This document shows positions 48,152 to 57,815 of a DNA stretch of 64,000 nucleotides, piece after piece. Source of the DNA: Microbulbifer sp. VAAF005 (GTDB taxonomy: Bacteria; Pseudomonadota; Gammaproteobacteria; Pseudomonadales; Cellvibrionaceae); contig NZ_CP120233.1 in assembly GCF_030012985.1 (NCBI RefSeq), forward strand, positions 4,521,001-4,585,000, in the 5' to 3' direction. Each line of letters opens with the position of its first letter. Position 1 is the stretch's first letter. Made by a program: the position numbers and the translations under genes. The notes beneath the pieces are model-generated. The model searched no databases, was not told where the DNA came from, and worked only from the letters and a program-made list of their open reading frames with translations.

Positions 48152-49055
48152 AGGTGATGTCCATAGGTACATATGGTATCGAGGCATCCCTCTCTATTCT
48201 GTATCCTGCCAACAGCTCTTGTATCCTAAGTTGTCTGTTTTCCTCCATTTTTTCCCGTCGATAATCCTCAAGCACTAAAGGGGAGGCTTCTCTAAAGTTA
48301 GGTAGGCGGCTTGTCTTGTTTTCACTAACCAAAATCAGATGTAGACCATACGAAGATTCAAACGGACCGGACCAGGTGTTCAAGGGTAGCTGAAAGATGC
48401 TTTCTGCCAAGTTATCTCCAAAATGGCTGGCTACTAGACGGGGAGTACGATCTACATAGTTCCGATGAAAGATGAATCTGTCTCCGTAGCGGGCGGACTC
48501 CTCAAATGGAACTGACTGCTTTATTAAGTGGTTCAAGCTCTGTTTAACAGTCTTCTCTAACTTGTCCTTAGGATGACGTCTAAAATCAAAGAAAACATGA
48601 GTGAAGGTAATGGATGCTTCAATTCGATATTTTTCGTGATGAAGCTGGAAGTAGTTTTCCAAGTCTTCTTCACTAATGTCAGTGTTACTGGAAAAGCCAC
48701 CATTTACATAGTCCAGCTTTTGAATAAGGCGCCGTCGTATAATCTGATCATGCCTCTGTAGGCCTAGATTAAGGGCTTCTCGGTAAAGTACTTCTTCTTT
48801 AATGTAATCATTAATCAGGTTGGACTTTTCTGGCTGAGTCAAGCCCTCCCAGTAACGCCGTGCAAAACTCTGATTAAATGTTTTTTTCTGGAATTGAAGG
48901 TGCTCAATTAGTTTATCCTCGCTTATATACAGAGTGTCTTCTCGGTAGGTTCCACTTTCTTGGATAAACAACTCTGCGACAACGAACAGCAATAAAGCGA
49001 TAATAGAAAAATGTACAAGAGGTTCCCTTTTCAGAATCTCTAATTTCCGCTGCAT
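48141..49055 (-). CDS. PpiC-type peptidyl-prolyl isomerase, membrane-anchored
   Basis: 304 residues. One N-terminal membrane helix (about 14-30) anchors it with the bulk in the periplasm. An SurA/PpiD-like helical region follows, then a parvulin domain (about 150-265) with ITFTHVFFDFR, FEESARYGD, LPLNTWSGPFESSYGLHLILV. It should assist folding of envelope proteins. It overlaps the HupE gene and lies downstream of the DUF3604 gene on the same strand, so the cluster is probably co-expressed. Confidence 0.85.
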   Translation of the reverse strand: MQRKLEILKREPLVHFSIIALLLFVVAELFIQESGTYREDTLYISEDKLIEHLQFQKKTFNQSFARRYWEGLTQPEKSNLINDYIKEEVLYREALNLGLQRHDQIIRRRLIQKLDYVNGGFSSNTDISEEDLENYFQLHHEKYRIEASITFTHVFFDFRRHPKDKLEKTVKQSLNHLIKQSVPFEESARYGDRFIFHRNYVDRTPRLVASHFGDNLAESIFQLPLNTWSGPFESSYGLHLILVSENKTSRLPNFREASPLVLEDYRREKMEENRQLRIQELLAGYRIERDASIPYVPMDITYAN

Positions 49056-49160
49056 GAAGCTTCCTCCATTGAAACCTGCAGAGAGTATTGATATCAGTAT
49101 GCAAGCTACTTTTTTAGATATGCTATTTGCTTGCTGTAGCGTCGAGGTATCCTATCGGTA

Positions 49161-51076
49161 TCAGGGGGTATACCAAATTGGGGATGTATAAGCGCGCTCC
49201 TGGATAACAGCGGGTCCTTCAGAGGGTATCTGAATATTTCCGTTGTTAATTTCTTTTACGGCCACTGCATCGTAAAGTGAATGGCGAGGAGTAGGGATTT
49301 GTAATACCCGAACATAGTAAAATGCTCTTTCGTTCACATTAAAGCTTGGATCCTGCCACAAGGTCGATAACTCAATAGAACCAATATTGTTAGTGTATTG
49401 CCCTGTTTCTCGACTAACGGTATCACCCACTGGCTTTAACTGACCTTGGTTATTAAGAGTGCGTTCCCCAGACCAAGCAACATTAATTACTTTCTCATGA
49501 CTTTTTCCCGTTGCGTCTAACCAAGATTTTACCACCTGAACTCGATCCAGATTTGCTCCTTTAGGATCTTTTGTCGCGCGTATAAGTAGCTGAATTGGTT
49601 GGTCAGTTCCTTGTGGTTTGACTAAATCCCCCCCATAGGTACTCCATGGGAATAACCTAGTTCAGCAATGTTTTCAGCATCTATAGCGTCTTTAGGAAAA
49701 TTCCAACCAGCAAAGACGCGCACCTGAATTCGAGGGCCTGTAGTGGCATATACTTCACGGCGTTTAAATGCAGCGAAAAGGCTTTCTCTGGTATTTTCTT
49801 CTGCCCAAGCGGCGGCGAGTCCAGAAGCAGACATGTTCCAACCTGTAGCCTTGGTTCCGCCAATGACAGTGTTAGTTCGTTTGCTGCTTGGTACTGAGTC
49901 ATGAGCAAACTTGCCCCAAAAGTTGTTCTCCTCAGCAGTTGACATGCCCGTATGTGAATCTGTGGACCCTACAAACCCCAGCTTATAAGGGTTTACACCA
50001 ATTTTTTTCTGTATTTCCAGCCCAGAGCGCAAGGCAGACCGGACGAAGTCACCTTTGGCAACACGGTACGACTCTGGGTCAGCTTGTAGGTAAAATGGAT
50101 AATTCTCAAAGTCGGCAAAAGGATCGTCCGGGGAAAGCGTTGAATGGGTTTCTGAGTCCCCCTTAATTTGCGTTATTTCAACCAGGGGCTCCCAGCGCAT
50201 GCGTGTACGTGCATACTGGGTATCAATTGGCTCACCACGCAGAGTGGTTTCTGCAAACATATAGCCTTTGGATACATTGGAGTTGTGGGGAATCGCAATG
50301 AATTCACTGCCAGTTCGTTTAGATGTCTCATCTAACCAGTGCCACAAATCTTCTGGGTACTGGCTCTGATCAGCCCCAAAAGGAAGATACTGCTTAGCTT
50401 TATCCGCCCCATCAGGGGAGACCACAACCCGGTGTAAGTTGGCCCCTGTTGGGGTTGAGCTCCATTCCCAGCCAATAAAACTGGTAAAGGTGCCTGGGTT
50501 GTTATGGCGCTCTGCAGCATCGACTATTGCGCTCCATGCACTTGTCCGGGTTTTATCCAAATCACCAAGAACCGGCTCTGGGAACTTGTTAGCCGGGTCC
50601 TGGACAGGGTCGGTGGGAGCTACTGTGCCGAGAGCCTTAGCGGGCAGTAACTCATTGAAAATATCCATACCTTCATTCATAGATACTTTATATCGGATAT
50701 GCTGCTTGGCAAACCAGCGCATCATCGACTGGTATAAGGACATATCGCTGTCTAGCTCATCTGTCTTATTCACCACTGCCCTCATAACACCCAGCCCTTC
50801 AGCGTGATCTGAAACCACGAGAAAATCCAACGGAGTGTCTATACGTACTTTTGCATGAGTGTAGGGGTGAATAACCGGCTGCCCCTTGGCCCACCGATAA
50901 GCGGTGTCCGGAGTTGCCGAATAATTTTGGCTTAAGAAGGCATCGAATGAGTAGGAGGTATGAAGGTGCATATCTCCCCAGAAAACCTGAGTGGGCTCAC
51001 TAGCAGCAACACTTAGGTGAGTGATGGATAATGTAACCCCTACCAGACGTGCTATTCTTTTTATGGGATTTTTCAT
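49161..51076 (-). pseudogene. DUF3604 domain secreted protein, one-base frameshift
   Basis: ATG 51076 gives a signal peptide (MKNPIKRIARLVGV to SVAAS) and a PHP-like metal-dependent core: FWGDMHLHTSYSFDAF, FLVVSDHAEGLG, FVGSTDSHTGM, AVWAEENTRESLFAAF-type segments. Reading stops at 49622 after GVPMGGI. The minus strand has a G7 run (plus C7 at about 49629-49635); an eighth G gives PMGGDLVKPQGTDQPIQLL and continues without stops to SPIWYTP at 49161. The repaired length is 638 residues, normal for the family. A phosphodiesterase- or hydrolase-like role is inferred from the PHP-type His/Asp motifs. Confidence 0.82.
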
Positions 51077-51254
51077 ATTTCCAATTGCCAACGTCGGCTG
51101 GCTATCTTTTTGGTGACTAGATCCTCTTAACATGTCAGGATCGTTAGGATAATCTTGGTAAATAAAGAAGTGCTTGATTAGATGCTAATCATTTGGCTTT
51201 TTGGTTTCTTTGCAAATAAAGCCAATCTCTTGACCAATTAGGACACATTTGTAG

Positions 51255-52298
51255 ATGGCTGAGTATGGACACACGACCATTGCAACTTGGGTATTACCTA
51301 TTATTGAGGCCCTAAAACCATTCTGTTCTACCCAAGAAATTTTGCAGCGTGCAGAAATTGACCCTAAATGCATAGTGGATGCGAACCAGAGAATCCCTTT
51401 AGAGAATATGAAAAAACTATGGGGGCTCGCTGAATCTATATCAGGTGATGATTGTATCGGCCTGCAAGTCACTAAGTATGTGAATCATACAAATCTTTAT
51501 GCCTTGAGTTATGCCCACTTGGCCAGTAGCTCCATCAGGGAGAGCTTACTAAGATCTGCTCGATTCTCAGAAGTGGTTACCACCGCTATGCGAATCAATG
51601 TTCATGATGAACAGCAGCAAGTAGTAGTATCCTGGGAAAAGGTTGACAATTTTCCATATGATCCAAGTATTCACGCTATAGATGCCTTTATGGCTTTGCT
51701 AATAAAGTCCATCAGAAAGATATGCCCTGATGTGCATCGTCATTTGATTTCTATTAATCTGGAGAGGCCCAGACCTATCACTCTTGAGCGGCATCAATTG
51801 ATGTATAAGTGCCCAATTAACTTTTCGGCGGACACTTGTGAGATTAGATTTAAACAAGAGTTTGTTGATCGAAAGCTCTCTTCGGGAAACGATGAGCTGG
51901 TCAGGGTCAACGAGCAAGCCCTAATTGGTTACTTGGAGCGTTTGCAGAAGAATGACATAGTTAGCATAACCAGTAGAGTGCTTGTTGATCTGATGGCTAC
52001 AGGTAATTTTTCACAAGAGGTCGTGGCCAAGGAGCTTGGTATTAGTTGCCGTGGTTTGCATAGAAAACTAAAAGAAAGAGGTTTCAGTTATCAGACTGTG
52101 CTAGATGAAATACGCCAGTATCAGGCTGTGCAGTACCTTAAGCAAAACGATACCCCGATCACGTCAATCGCCTACAAACTTGGATTCGGTGATACCAGTA
52201 GTTTTTCCAGAAGCTTTAAAAAATGGACTGGGCAATCTCCGCGAGAGTTTCGGACTAAGCATAGTAGAGATACCTCAACAGAAATCTGTATAGATTAA
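51255..52298 (+). CDS. AraC-family transcriptional regulator
   Basis: 347 residues. The N-terminal two-thirds is the arabinose-binding-like domain of OruR/ArgR-type AraC proteins (LENMKKLWGLAESISGDD, SLLRSARFSEVVTTAM). The C-terminal HTH pair is clear: FSQEVVAKELGISCRGLHRKL, then ITSIAYKLGFGDTSSFSRSF and TGQSPREFR. It is divergent from the DUF3604 gene with about 180 bases between starts, so it probably controls that cluster. Ligand unknown. Confidence 0.9.
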   Translation: MAEYGHTTIATWVLPIIEALKPFCSTQEILQRAEIDPKCIVDANQRIPLENMKKLWGLAESISGDDCIGLQVTKYVNHTNLYALSYAHLASSSIRESLLRSARFSEVVTTAMRINVHDEQQQVVVSWEKVDNFPYDPSIHAIDAFMALLIKSIRKICPDVHRHLISINLERPRPITLERHQLMYKCPINFSADTCEIRFKQEFVDRKLSSGNDELVRVNEQALIGYLERLQKNDIVSITSRVLVDLMATGNFSQEVVAKELGISCRGLHRKLKERGFSYQTVLDEIRQYQAVQYLKQNDTPITSIAYKLGFGDTSSFSRSFKKWTGQSPREFRTKHSRDTSTEICID

Positions 52299-52467
52299 GA
52301 GCGACTTTATTTATCAATAAAGGATTCGATTTGTTTGCATTAATTACTCCTAGGGCTATTGGATATTACATACCACCCAGCTACATTTGGTTGGACTATT
52401 CTATAGTTATCGAGAGAAAAGAGGGGAAGTCTAGTCTTTAAAGGGGCTGATAAAGTACTTGAATTTC

Positions 52468-52878
52468 TCATTCGGTATCATCAAATGCCTCAAGCTCTTC
52501 CTTGCTTCGAACCCAAGACTTAACTCTGCCAACTGTAATCCCATTATCATCGTCAAACAGGATTTCAGTGCCTTCAGGATCAAGTTCATCATAGATGGGA
52601 ATAAGACTGCTTAGTCCCTCAAAAATCCAGCGACCTCTACGCCCTTTATCATTTGTCCAGTCACTTTTGTCTTCGATGCCGGACTTCCCGTACTGAATGG
52701 CCTTCTGGTAAGCTTGCTCTCTATCATCAGCTCTTAGTATCACAACATTTGAGAATGCCCGGCAGCGCCGACGCATATTGTCGAGTTCCTCATCATCAAA
52801 TTGAAACCTCTCTATAATTGTTGCGACCCACCAGCCGTAGGGGCTCTTATTTCTGTCAGGGATTCTCTGGTTACTCAT
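52468..52878 (-). CDS. DUF4288-like hypothetical protein
   Basis: 136 residues, acidic, soluble. WWVATIIERFQF near the start, RADDREQAYQKAIQYGK and RWIFEGLSSLIPIYDELDPEGTEI fit DUF4288 proteins, whose function is unknown. It is on the minus strand with the small membrane protein at 53232, 48 bases apart, possibly an operon. Confidence 0.65.
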   Translation of the reverse strand: MSNQRIPDRNKSPYGWWVATIIERFQFDDEELDNMRRRCRAFSNVVILRADDREQAYQKAIQYGKSGIEDKSDWTNDKGRRGRWIFEGLSSLIPIYDELDPEGTEILFDDDNGITVGRVKSWVRSKEELEAFDDTE

Positions 52879-52926
52879 TTTAACTGCCTTGTACTCGCCA
52901 GTGATGGGGAAGCTAATAATCTCTTA

Positions 52927-53232
52927 TTATGCATTAATTCCCCCGCTTGCAGTCATGTAAAACAGGAATAAAGCAGCGGCGAGATATAGGGGTACACGAA
53001 TAATACCTGCAACTCTGTTTGGGCCCCACTCATCTTTATCTATGGCTGCCTTGAACTCATTTAGAGTGAAGTAACAAAATGCGCAGCCAAGTAAAAAGGA
53101 GCCTGCCCGAGTATTGAAAATGGACAGATTTAGCATCTCAGGATTCAAAAACCGGATAGCCAGCAAGCCAAGCATTGCCAGTAGGGTGGTGAGGATAATA
53201 ATTTCATTAATTCCAAGTGCCTTCTTGTTCAT
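52927..53232 (-). CDS. small membrane protein
   Basis: 101 residues with three hydrophobic segments (IIILTTLLAMLGLLAI, AGSFLLGCAFCYFTL, PLYLAAALFLFYMT). No family recognised. It precedes the DUF4288-like gene on the same strand. Confidence 0.55.
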   Translation of the reverse strand: MNKKALGINEIIILTTLLAMLGLLAIRFLNPEMLNLSIFNTRAGSFLLGCAFCYFTLNEFKAAIDKDEWGPNRVAGIIRVPLYLAAALFLFYMTASGGINA

Positions 53233-54663
53233 AAAATACGATGTTCCAATTAGTGCGGGCTAACAACTAAGGCAACTTGCCAGTGATGGGCTTTTCTTTG
53301 GGGACTTACCGGTTTGTTAAACTAGTGCATGTCCTCGCAAGCTTGTATGGTTGCTCTCATCCGAACTTGATCTTAACGCCTCCACCGCGAGGGGATAGGT
53401 AGGGCCCCACCTTTGGAGCCAATTTTAGACCAAACAAAGGATCAATTGCAGCCTAATTCCCACACTAACCAACACACTTGGAGGTAGTAATGGGAGCTAG
53501 CAGTGGACAGGCGTACCCTACACAGACAAGCCGGGGATTCCATAGGAATTTATATCGGCTCGCTGCATCTGGATGAGCGGCACCAGAGTTGGTGTACTCA
53601 AGTGATAAAAACGCTAGCCGCTAACTGTTGTGCTACACCTCAATTACTCCACAATCTCATCCCTAGCGAGTTCAATCGTGGTGTGGAGAGGGCTCTTCAG
53701 TAGGCGCTGTAGTGGTGATATTAATTTCTTGGCATCAAGCACGGAGGTGAAAGTACGGATTACCTTTCCCTGTTTTGTATGTTGGCTATGAAGGCACGAT
53801 TAACGGGTTCGATACACGTATATTTCGATTGGACTTCACTTTCTGAGATACCCTAAGAACATTTAGAATTTACAGTTTCACCCTTTGAGTGAAGTAAATT
53901 TTTAGGGGGTGTCGCATCAAAAAGTCCAATCCCTAAAGGGTATAAAAATAACGCCATTACTATTCCTAATAGGATGGTTACCTAAAATCCTCAGCAACAT
54001 ATTAAAAAACCTAAGCAATTTTGCCTGTAAGCAGAAAGGCGCTTGTGGTAAGTGACAGCATTGATAATCTTTTCTTCTGAGTTCCTTGGTGTGAGCTTAA
54101 TAAAAGCACCAGGCTAAATGATTTGTTTTGTAAATAACTCAGATTATTCAAAGCGTAAAGTTAAAAAATATAGGCACAAAAATAATCTTATTGGATTTTA
54201 TTAAGTTTGTTTTAGTGTCAAAGCTGCGTAAAATCAATAGATGATTATTGGTATTTTGGTCGGCGTCGATCCGCCTCTTAAAACGCCAGCTACCAAAGAA
54301 ATTTAACCGAGTCAATATTTTTCTAAAATCAGCCTGTCAAAGGGGAGCGGTATTGTGACGTAAAAGCAAGTAAAAGGCGCTGACCCGAGGTGCTCGAACA
54401 CCAGGGGCCAGCTAACCAAATTGATAAGCAGACTATCAAAATGGCTATATGGATCATACGCTAGAAACCCGCTCGTCTTCAATAAACTGGAGAGTATTGA
54501 GCAGTTTGGAGAGGTTCTCCAAGCTCTGGGAGCGTAGTGCCCGCCTTTTCTTCTTCTATGCCTACCGTTCTCGTGCACCACCTCATATTTCCTCAAAAAA
54601 TTACTTACAAAGCCTTCCATTAAGGGTGGCCTACAAATGGTTTGAGTCTTAGAGGAAACAAAA
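53233..54663. other. 1.4-kb region without a supported gene
   Basis: Small frames at 53503-53703, 54312-54620 (minus) and 54449-54652 lack ribosome binding sites or recognisable sequence. The only clear structure is the hairpin at 54378-54412 upstream of csrA. The low gene density fits the transition into the mobile region. Confidence 0.4.
54378..54412. other. stable hairpin upstream of csrA
   Basis: An outer stem (GCTG.CCC with GGG.CCAGC) encloses an inner stem GGTG/CACC closed by CTCGAA. It lies about 250 bases before csrA and has no T run. It could be a structured leader or part of a small RNA. Confidence 0.35.
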
Positions 54664-54852
54664 ATGTTGATCTTAAAGCGCCGGACGGGTCAAAACTTAA
54701 GGATTGGAGCAAATATCTCAATTACCGTACTGGAAGTTAAGGGTAATCAAGTGAAGATAGGCATACTTGCTCCCAAATCCCTGCCTGTTCACCGTGAAGA
54801 AATATATATACGTGTACAAAAGGAGCGGGCACTTGGAAGAGGAGATCGTTGA
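54664..54852 (+). CDS. csrA: CsrA-family carbon storage regulator
   Basis: 62 residues in the canonical pattern: [43 protein letters not shown]. The RNA-binding Arg/Lys near residue 6 and Arg44 region (VHREEI) are present. The ribosome binding site AGAGGAAAC is good. CsrA dimers bind GGA motifs in mRNA leaders and alter translation. Standing alone next to a cassette array and intron remnants, this is likely an accessory paralogue rather than the housekeeping copy. Confidence 0.92.
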   Translation: MLILKRRTGQNLRIGANISITVLEVKGNQVKIGILAPKSLPVHREEIYIRVQKERALGRGDR

Positions 54853-55153
54853 TAGCCCCGCTGTTGCTACGGATGTCCCAAAGCATCCATGTCAAAACCA
54901 TGGTGAGGTAGCGGTTTTGATATAGGGTGCCTTTGCTAGCGAACCCTAATTGCTGGATGTAATCACTGGGTTAGTGTTGAACTCACCTACCAATATGCAA
55001 TAGGTGTCCAATTTATGGGCGCTCAAGATTGTTCTAATTCAAATGAATCCCTACTCAACACTATCGTTGAGTAGAGATTCATTGCGGACCCGCACGATGG
55101 GTGTTATGGGTACAGGTAGCTAAAAACTACCGGCTACCTGATTTATAAAAAAC
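54853..55153. other. spacer with group II intron 3' remnant
   Basis: 300 bases downstream of csrA. No gene. Its right half (55035-55142) is the 3' remnant of a group II intron; the left half is unrelated to the other intron copies. Confidence 0.5.
55035..55142 (+). mobile_element. group II intron remnant (3' end), copy 1
   Basis: Matches the last part of copies 2 and 3: ATTCAAATGAA, the ACACTATCGTTG.GTAGAGATTCATT block, and the domain VI hairpin GGTAGCTAAAAACTACC followed by CTGAT. About 20 bases across the domain V 5' strand are missing. The right exon begins TTATAA, as at the other copies. Confidence 0.7.
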
Positions 55154-55792
55154 TTACTCATAATCTGTAAGGCTTAATCCTTCTTTCTTGCAAACACTTA
55201 CAACTGAATCACGCAGAGCTAGTTTTCGGAGATAGCGTGCTAAATTTTTAAACGATAAGGGAGGCCTCTTAAATTCATCTGACCAAACTGATAGCATGAA
55301 TAAGAAAAAATCACAGGCGCTAATAGATCCTCCAACTAAATAATCTTTACCCTCAAGCTCGTTATCAAGTAATTTCAGCATTTCTGTAATTCTTATTTCT
55401 TGAGCCTGAGTTATATTCTTAACGCCTCTTTCATCTGTAGTATGCTTTTGAGGATAAAAGTAGACCATCAATTCAGCTTGAACTGTATTAGTTAAATACA
55501 TCATCCATTGAAAGAACAAAGCTCGATCAGGGGAGCCTATTTCAGGTATTAAGTTTGAGGATGGATTTGTTTCCGATAAATGAATGCAAATCGCAGCACT
55601 TTCAAATATTGGTTGTCCATTATCAATTAGTGTTGGAATTCTTCCAGATGGATTTAAGGCTAAATAATCCTGAGATTTTTGAGCATTACTTTTCCTATCT
55701 ACTGTAATTAATTCGAAATCAGCTTTTAGCTCTTCAAGGATAAAGTGAGGAGCCATACTGGCATTTAAAGGATAATAATACAGATGGTACAA
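55154..55792 (-). CDS. glutathione S-transferase, cassette gene
   Basis: TTG 55792 is preferred because AAAGGAGAG lies just upstream and the reading YHLYYYPLNASMAPHFILEE starts the fold normally; extension to 55834 would run into the attC-like site. 212 residues: a thioredoxin-like N-domain (LNPSGRIPTLIDNG with cis-Pro, ESAAICIHL) and a helical C-domain (LVGGSISACDFFLFML). A detoxification enzyme. Minus strand, as all other cassette genes here. Confidence 0.85.
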   Translation of the reverse strand: MYHLYYYPLNASMAPHFILEELKADFELITVDRKSNAQKSQDYLALNPSGRIPTLIDNGQPIFESAAICIHLSETNPSSNLIPEIGSPDRALFFQWMMYLTNTVQAELMVYFYPQKHTTDERGVKNITQAQEIRITEMLKLLDNELEGKDYLVGGSISACDFFLFMLSVWSDEFKRPPLSFKNLARYLRKLALRDSVVSVCKKEGLSLTDYE

Positions 55793-55814
55793 CGAACTCT
55801 CCTTTCTAGGTTTG

Positions 55815-55894
55815 CTAAACGGCAGCCGGAACACAGTGTGGGCTGTCCGGTGGAGGGCGTGCCCTTCGCGGCAGGAACGAATTTCAGCAACTTG
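55815..55894 (-). other. attC-like site, split by an intron
   Basis: TAAACGGCAGCC on one side and CAGCAACTTG on the other flank an imperfect palindrome with a GTGCCCTTCGCGGCA core. The other half of the core, TTAACC, lies at 57794 after the intron. Confidence 0.55.
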
Positions 55895-56436
55895 GTACGC
55901 CCAGCATGGGCGTGAACTAATGGGGTGAAAGTCCCCTGTAGGAAGATCACCATTTCATGGGGTCCATTAAATGCTAACTACTAACGAATGGCAACTACAA
56001 CACAGTGAGGTCTTGTGGGGAGGAGTCCGCTAGCAAAACTGCGCGATGACGAACAGAAACATCTTAGAAGGCTTAGCCGAGTGATCTAACGGGTAGAGTC
56101 AATGATACAGTTGTGTAGTGAAAGTTCACGTTCTTATTGTCTAACTTGCTTCTGTGGAGCTGTCAACATGGCAACTGATTCAAAAATAGGCCAAGCCCGC
56201 TAGCGACCATCGCGGGGATAGAGAAAAGTGGTGGAACACGGCAGTGCTGCGGTCAGTAATGGCCAAGGTGATTAAACAGAAGTCAGAAGATGGCATAGTA
56301 GCTAAGTGCCAAGATCAATATCTTGGACACGGTGAAGGACTGAACCTAAATCCAAGAGTTAAAAGACAGGGCTTGTAGTGGTCTAATCCTTCCGGACACT
56401 TCGTTAAGATGGTAAAACTACCTAGCGAGGTGAAGT

Positions 56437-56727
56437 ATGACAACAAAAGGTACACGCCGGAAATTCAAGCCGGAGTTCAAGAAAGACGCCGTAGCTCTTG
56501 TCTCAGAACAAGGGTATTCGATTTCCAAGGCCGCAGAGGCTGTAGGAACCACTGCTAACAATCTGCGACGCTGGATAAAGGAGCTGGAGCAGGAAGAGAA
56601 CGGAGTAAGGTTGGATTCGGGCGAACGAGCTGAACTGGATCAACTGCGACGTGAAGTAAAGCAATTGCGGATGGAGAAGGAAATCCTAAAAAAGGCCAGC
56701 GCCTTCTTTGCGAAAGAAATGAAATAA
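56437..56727 (+). CDS. IS3-family transposase OrfA
   Basis: 96 residues: an HTH domain (FKPEFKKDAVALVSEQGYSI, KAAEAVGTTANNLRRW) and a leucine-zipper segment (LDQLRREVKQLRMEKEILKK). At 56688-56694 the zero frame reads A AAA AAG, the classic slip site for -1 frameshifting, which would make OrfAB. OrfA alone usually inhibits or binds the ends. Confidence 0.92.
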   Translation: MTTKGTRRKFKPEFKKDAVALVSEQGYSISKAAEAVGTTANNLRRWIKELEQEENGVRLDSGERAELDQLRREVKQLRMEKEILKKASAFFAKEMK

Positions 56728-57575
56728 AGTACGAATTTATTAAAAAGCAGCAAGGTAGCTTTCCAGTTAGAGTGCTCTGCCGAGTAATGCAAGTAAATAA
56801 GAGCAGCTATTACGAATGGTGTCGTCGTAGTGATAGCCCAATAGATGGCCAGATTTGGCAACTATGCCATCGATTGAAGGCCTTATTTGCAGAATCTCGT
56901 GAGAGTCTCGGAAGCCGTCGGTTAATGAAGCTGTTGCGCAAAGAAGGCTTTGAAATTGGGCGTTATCGAGTCCGCAAACTCATGAAAAAGCTCGGCTTGG
57001 TAGTAAAACAGAAGAAGCGATTTACACTAACCACAAATAGCAAGCACCAACTGCCAGTTGCTGAGAATCTTCTAAATAGGGATTTCTCACCGAGTGCTAA
57101 AAATCAAGTTTGGACTACGGATATTACCTACATCTGGACTTTGCAGGGTTGGTTATACCTAGCAGTGGTAATTGATCTTTATTCACGCCGGATTGTTGGC
57201 TGGCACTTAGACCGCCAGATGGAGACGGCCCTGGCAAGTCGTGCACTGGTTATGGCTATCAATTTGCGCACCCCAACAAAAGGTCTGCTGCATCACTCTG
57301 ATCGAGGTAGCCAGTATGCCAGCCATAGCTACCAAGCGCTACTAAAGCAGCATGGAATGGTGTGCTCAATGAGCCGCAAGGGAAATTGTTGGGACAATGC
57401 ACCTACTGAGCGTTTTTTTAGTAGCCTGAAGCGGGAATGGTTAACAGGAAACCTCTATCCGACAAGGGAGGGTGCGATAACAGACGTGAGGGCCTATATT
57501 GCGTATTACAATTCACGCAGAATACATACAACACTGGGGGACGTAACCCCTATCGAATTTGAAAAATGTGCTTAG
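56688..57575 (+). CDS. IS3-family transposase OrfB (DDE integrase), made by -1 frameshift
   Basis: The -1 frame is open from the slip site at 56688 (KKGQRLLCERNEIKYEFIKK) through to TAG at 57575. The catalytic triad is present: D in VWTTDITYIW, D in LHHSDRGSQYAS and E in NCWDNAPTERFFSSLK. An HTH_21 region (ESRESLGSRRLMKLLRKEG) precedes it. Independent initiation near 56772-56790 is possible, but the frameshift product is the expected transposase. Confidence 0.92.
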   Translation, partial: KKGQRLLCERNEIKYEFIKKQQGSFPVRVLCRVMQVNKSSYYEWCRRSDSPIDGQIWQLCHRLKALFAESRESLGSRRLMKLLRKEGFEIGRYRVRKLMKKLGLVVKQKKRFTLTTNSKHQLPVAENLLNRDFSPSAKNQVWTTDITYIWTLQGWLYLAVVIDLYSRRIVGWHLDRQMETALASRALVMAINLRTPTKGLLHHSDRGSQYASHSYQALLKQHGMVCSMSRKGNCWDNAPTERFFSSLKREWLTGNLYPTREGAITDVRAYIAYYNSRRIHTTLGDVTPIEFEKCA

Positions 57576-57815
57576 GAAAGTGTCCGGTTGGAGTTGACCA
57601 CAACAGCTAGCCTACCGATAGGTTTCCAGTCGGATAAGTTGAGGTGGCGCACTGCCATGACACTCAACTCACATGAAGAGCTACTCGACGCTGTCATTGG
57701 GTAAAGATTCATTACGGATAGGGAACCGCCCATTGCGGACCCGCACGATGGGTGGTGTGGGGGCCGGTAGCTAAAAACTACCGGCTACCCGATTTAACCG
57801 CGTGCCACAAAATAT

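Larger units (their letters stand above)
56374..57605 (+). mobile_element. IS3-family insertion sequence
   Basis: 1232 bases, TG...CA ends. Terminal inverted repeats TGTAGTGGTC... and TGTTGTGGTC... both continue into CCGGACACTT. The 3-base target duplication GCT lies at 56371-56373 and 57606-57608. The uninterrupted intron copy 3 reads GGGCTAGCC at the same place, confirming the empty site. Two overlapping genes with a frameshift signal are intact, so the element may be active. Confidence 0.92.
55895..57793 (+). mobile_element. group II intron, no RT gene, interrupted by IS3; copy 2
   Basis: The 5' end GTACGCCCAGCATGGG fits the GTGYG start rule approximately; the 3' end is ACCCGAT. Joining the exons gives CTTG|TTAACC, an intact attC core. 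Domain V is visible at about 57725-57756: ACCGCCCAT pairs with ATGGGTGGT, an inner TGCG/CGCA stem and a CG bulge follow. A domain VI hairpin (CCGGTAGC/ACTACCGG) comes next. Without the IS the intron is about 670 bases and lacks a reverse transcriptase. It lies antisense to the cassette genes, as known for group IIC-attC introns. Confidence 0.75.

Noticed and set aside
54312..54652. Overlapping small frames on both strands before csrA
   Set aside because: Neither has a ribosome binding site or a family; the hairpin at 54378-54412 is the only supported structure.
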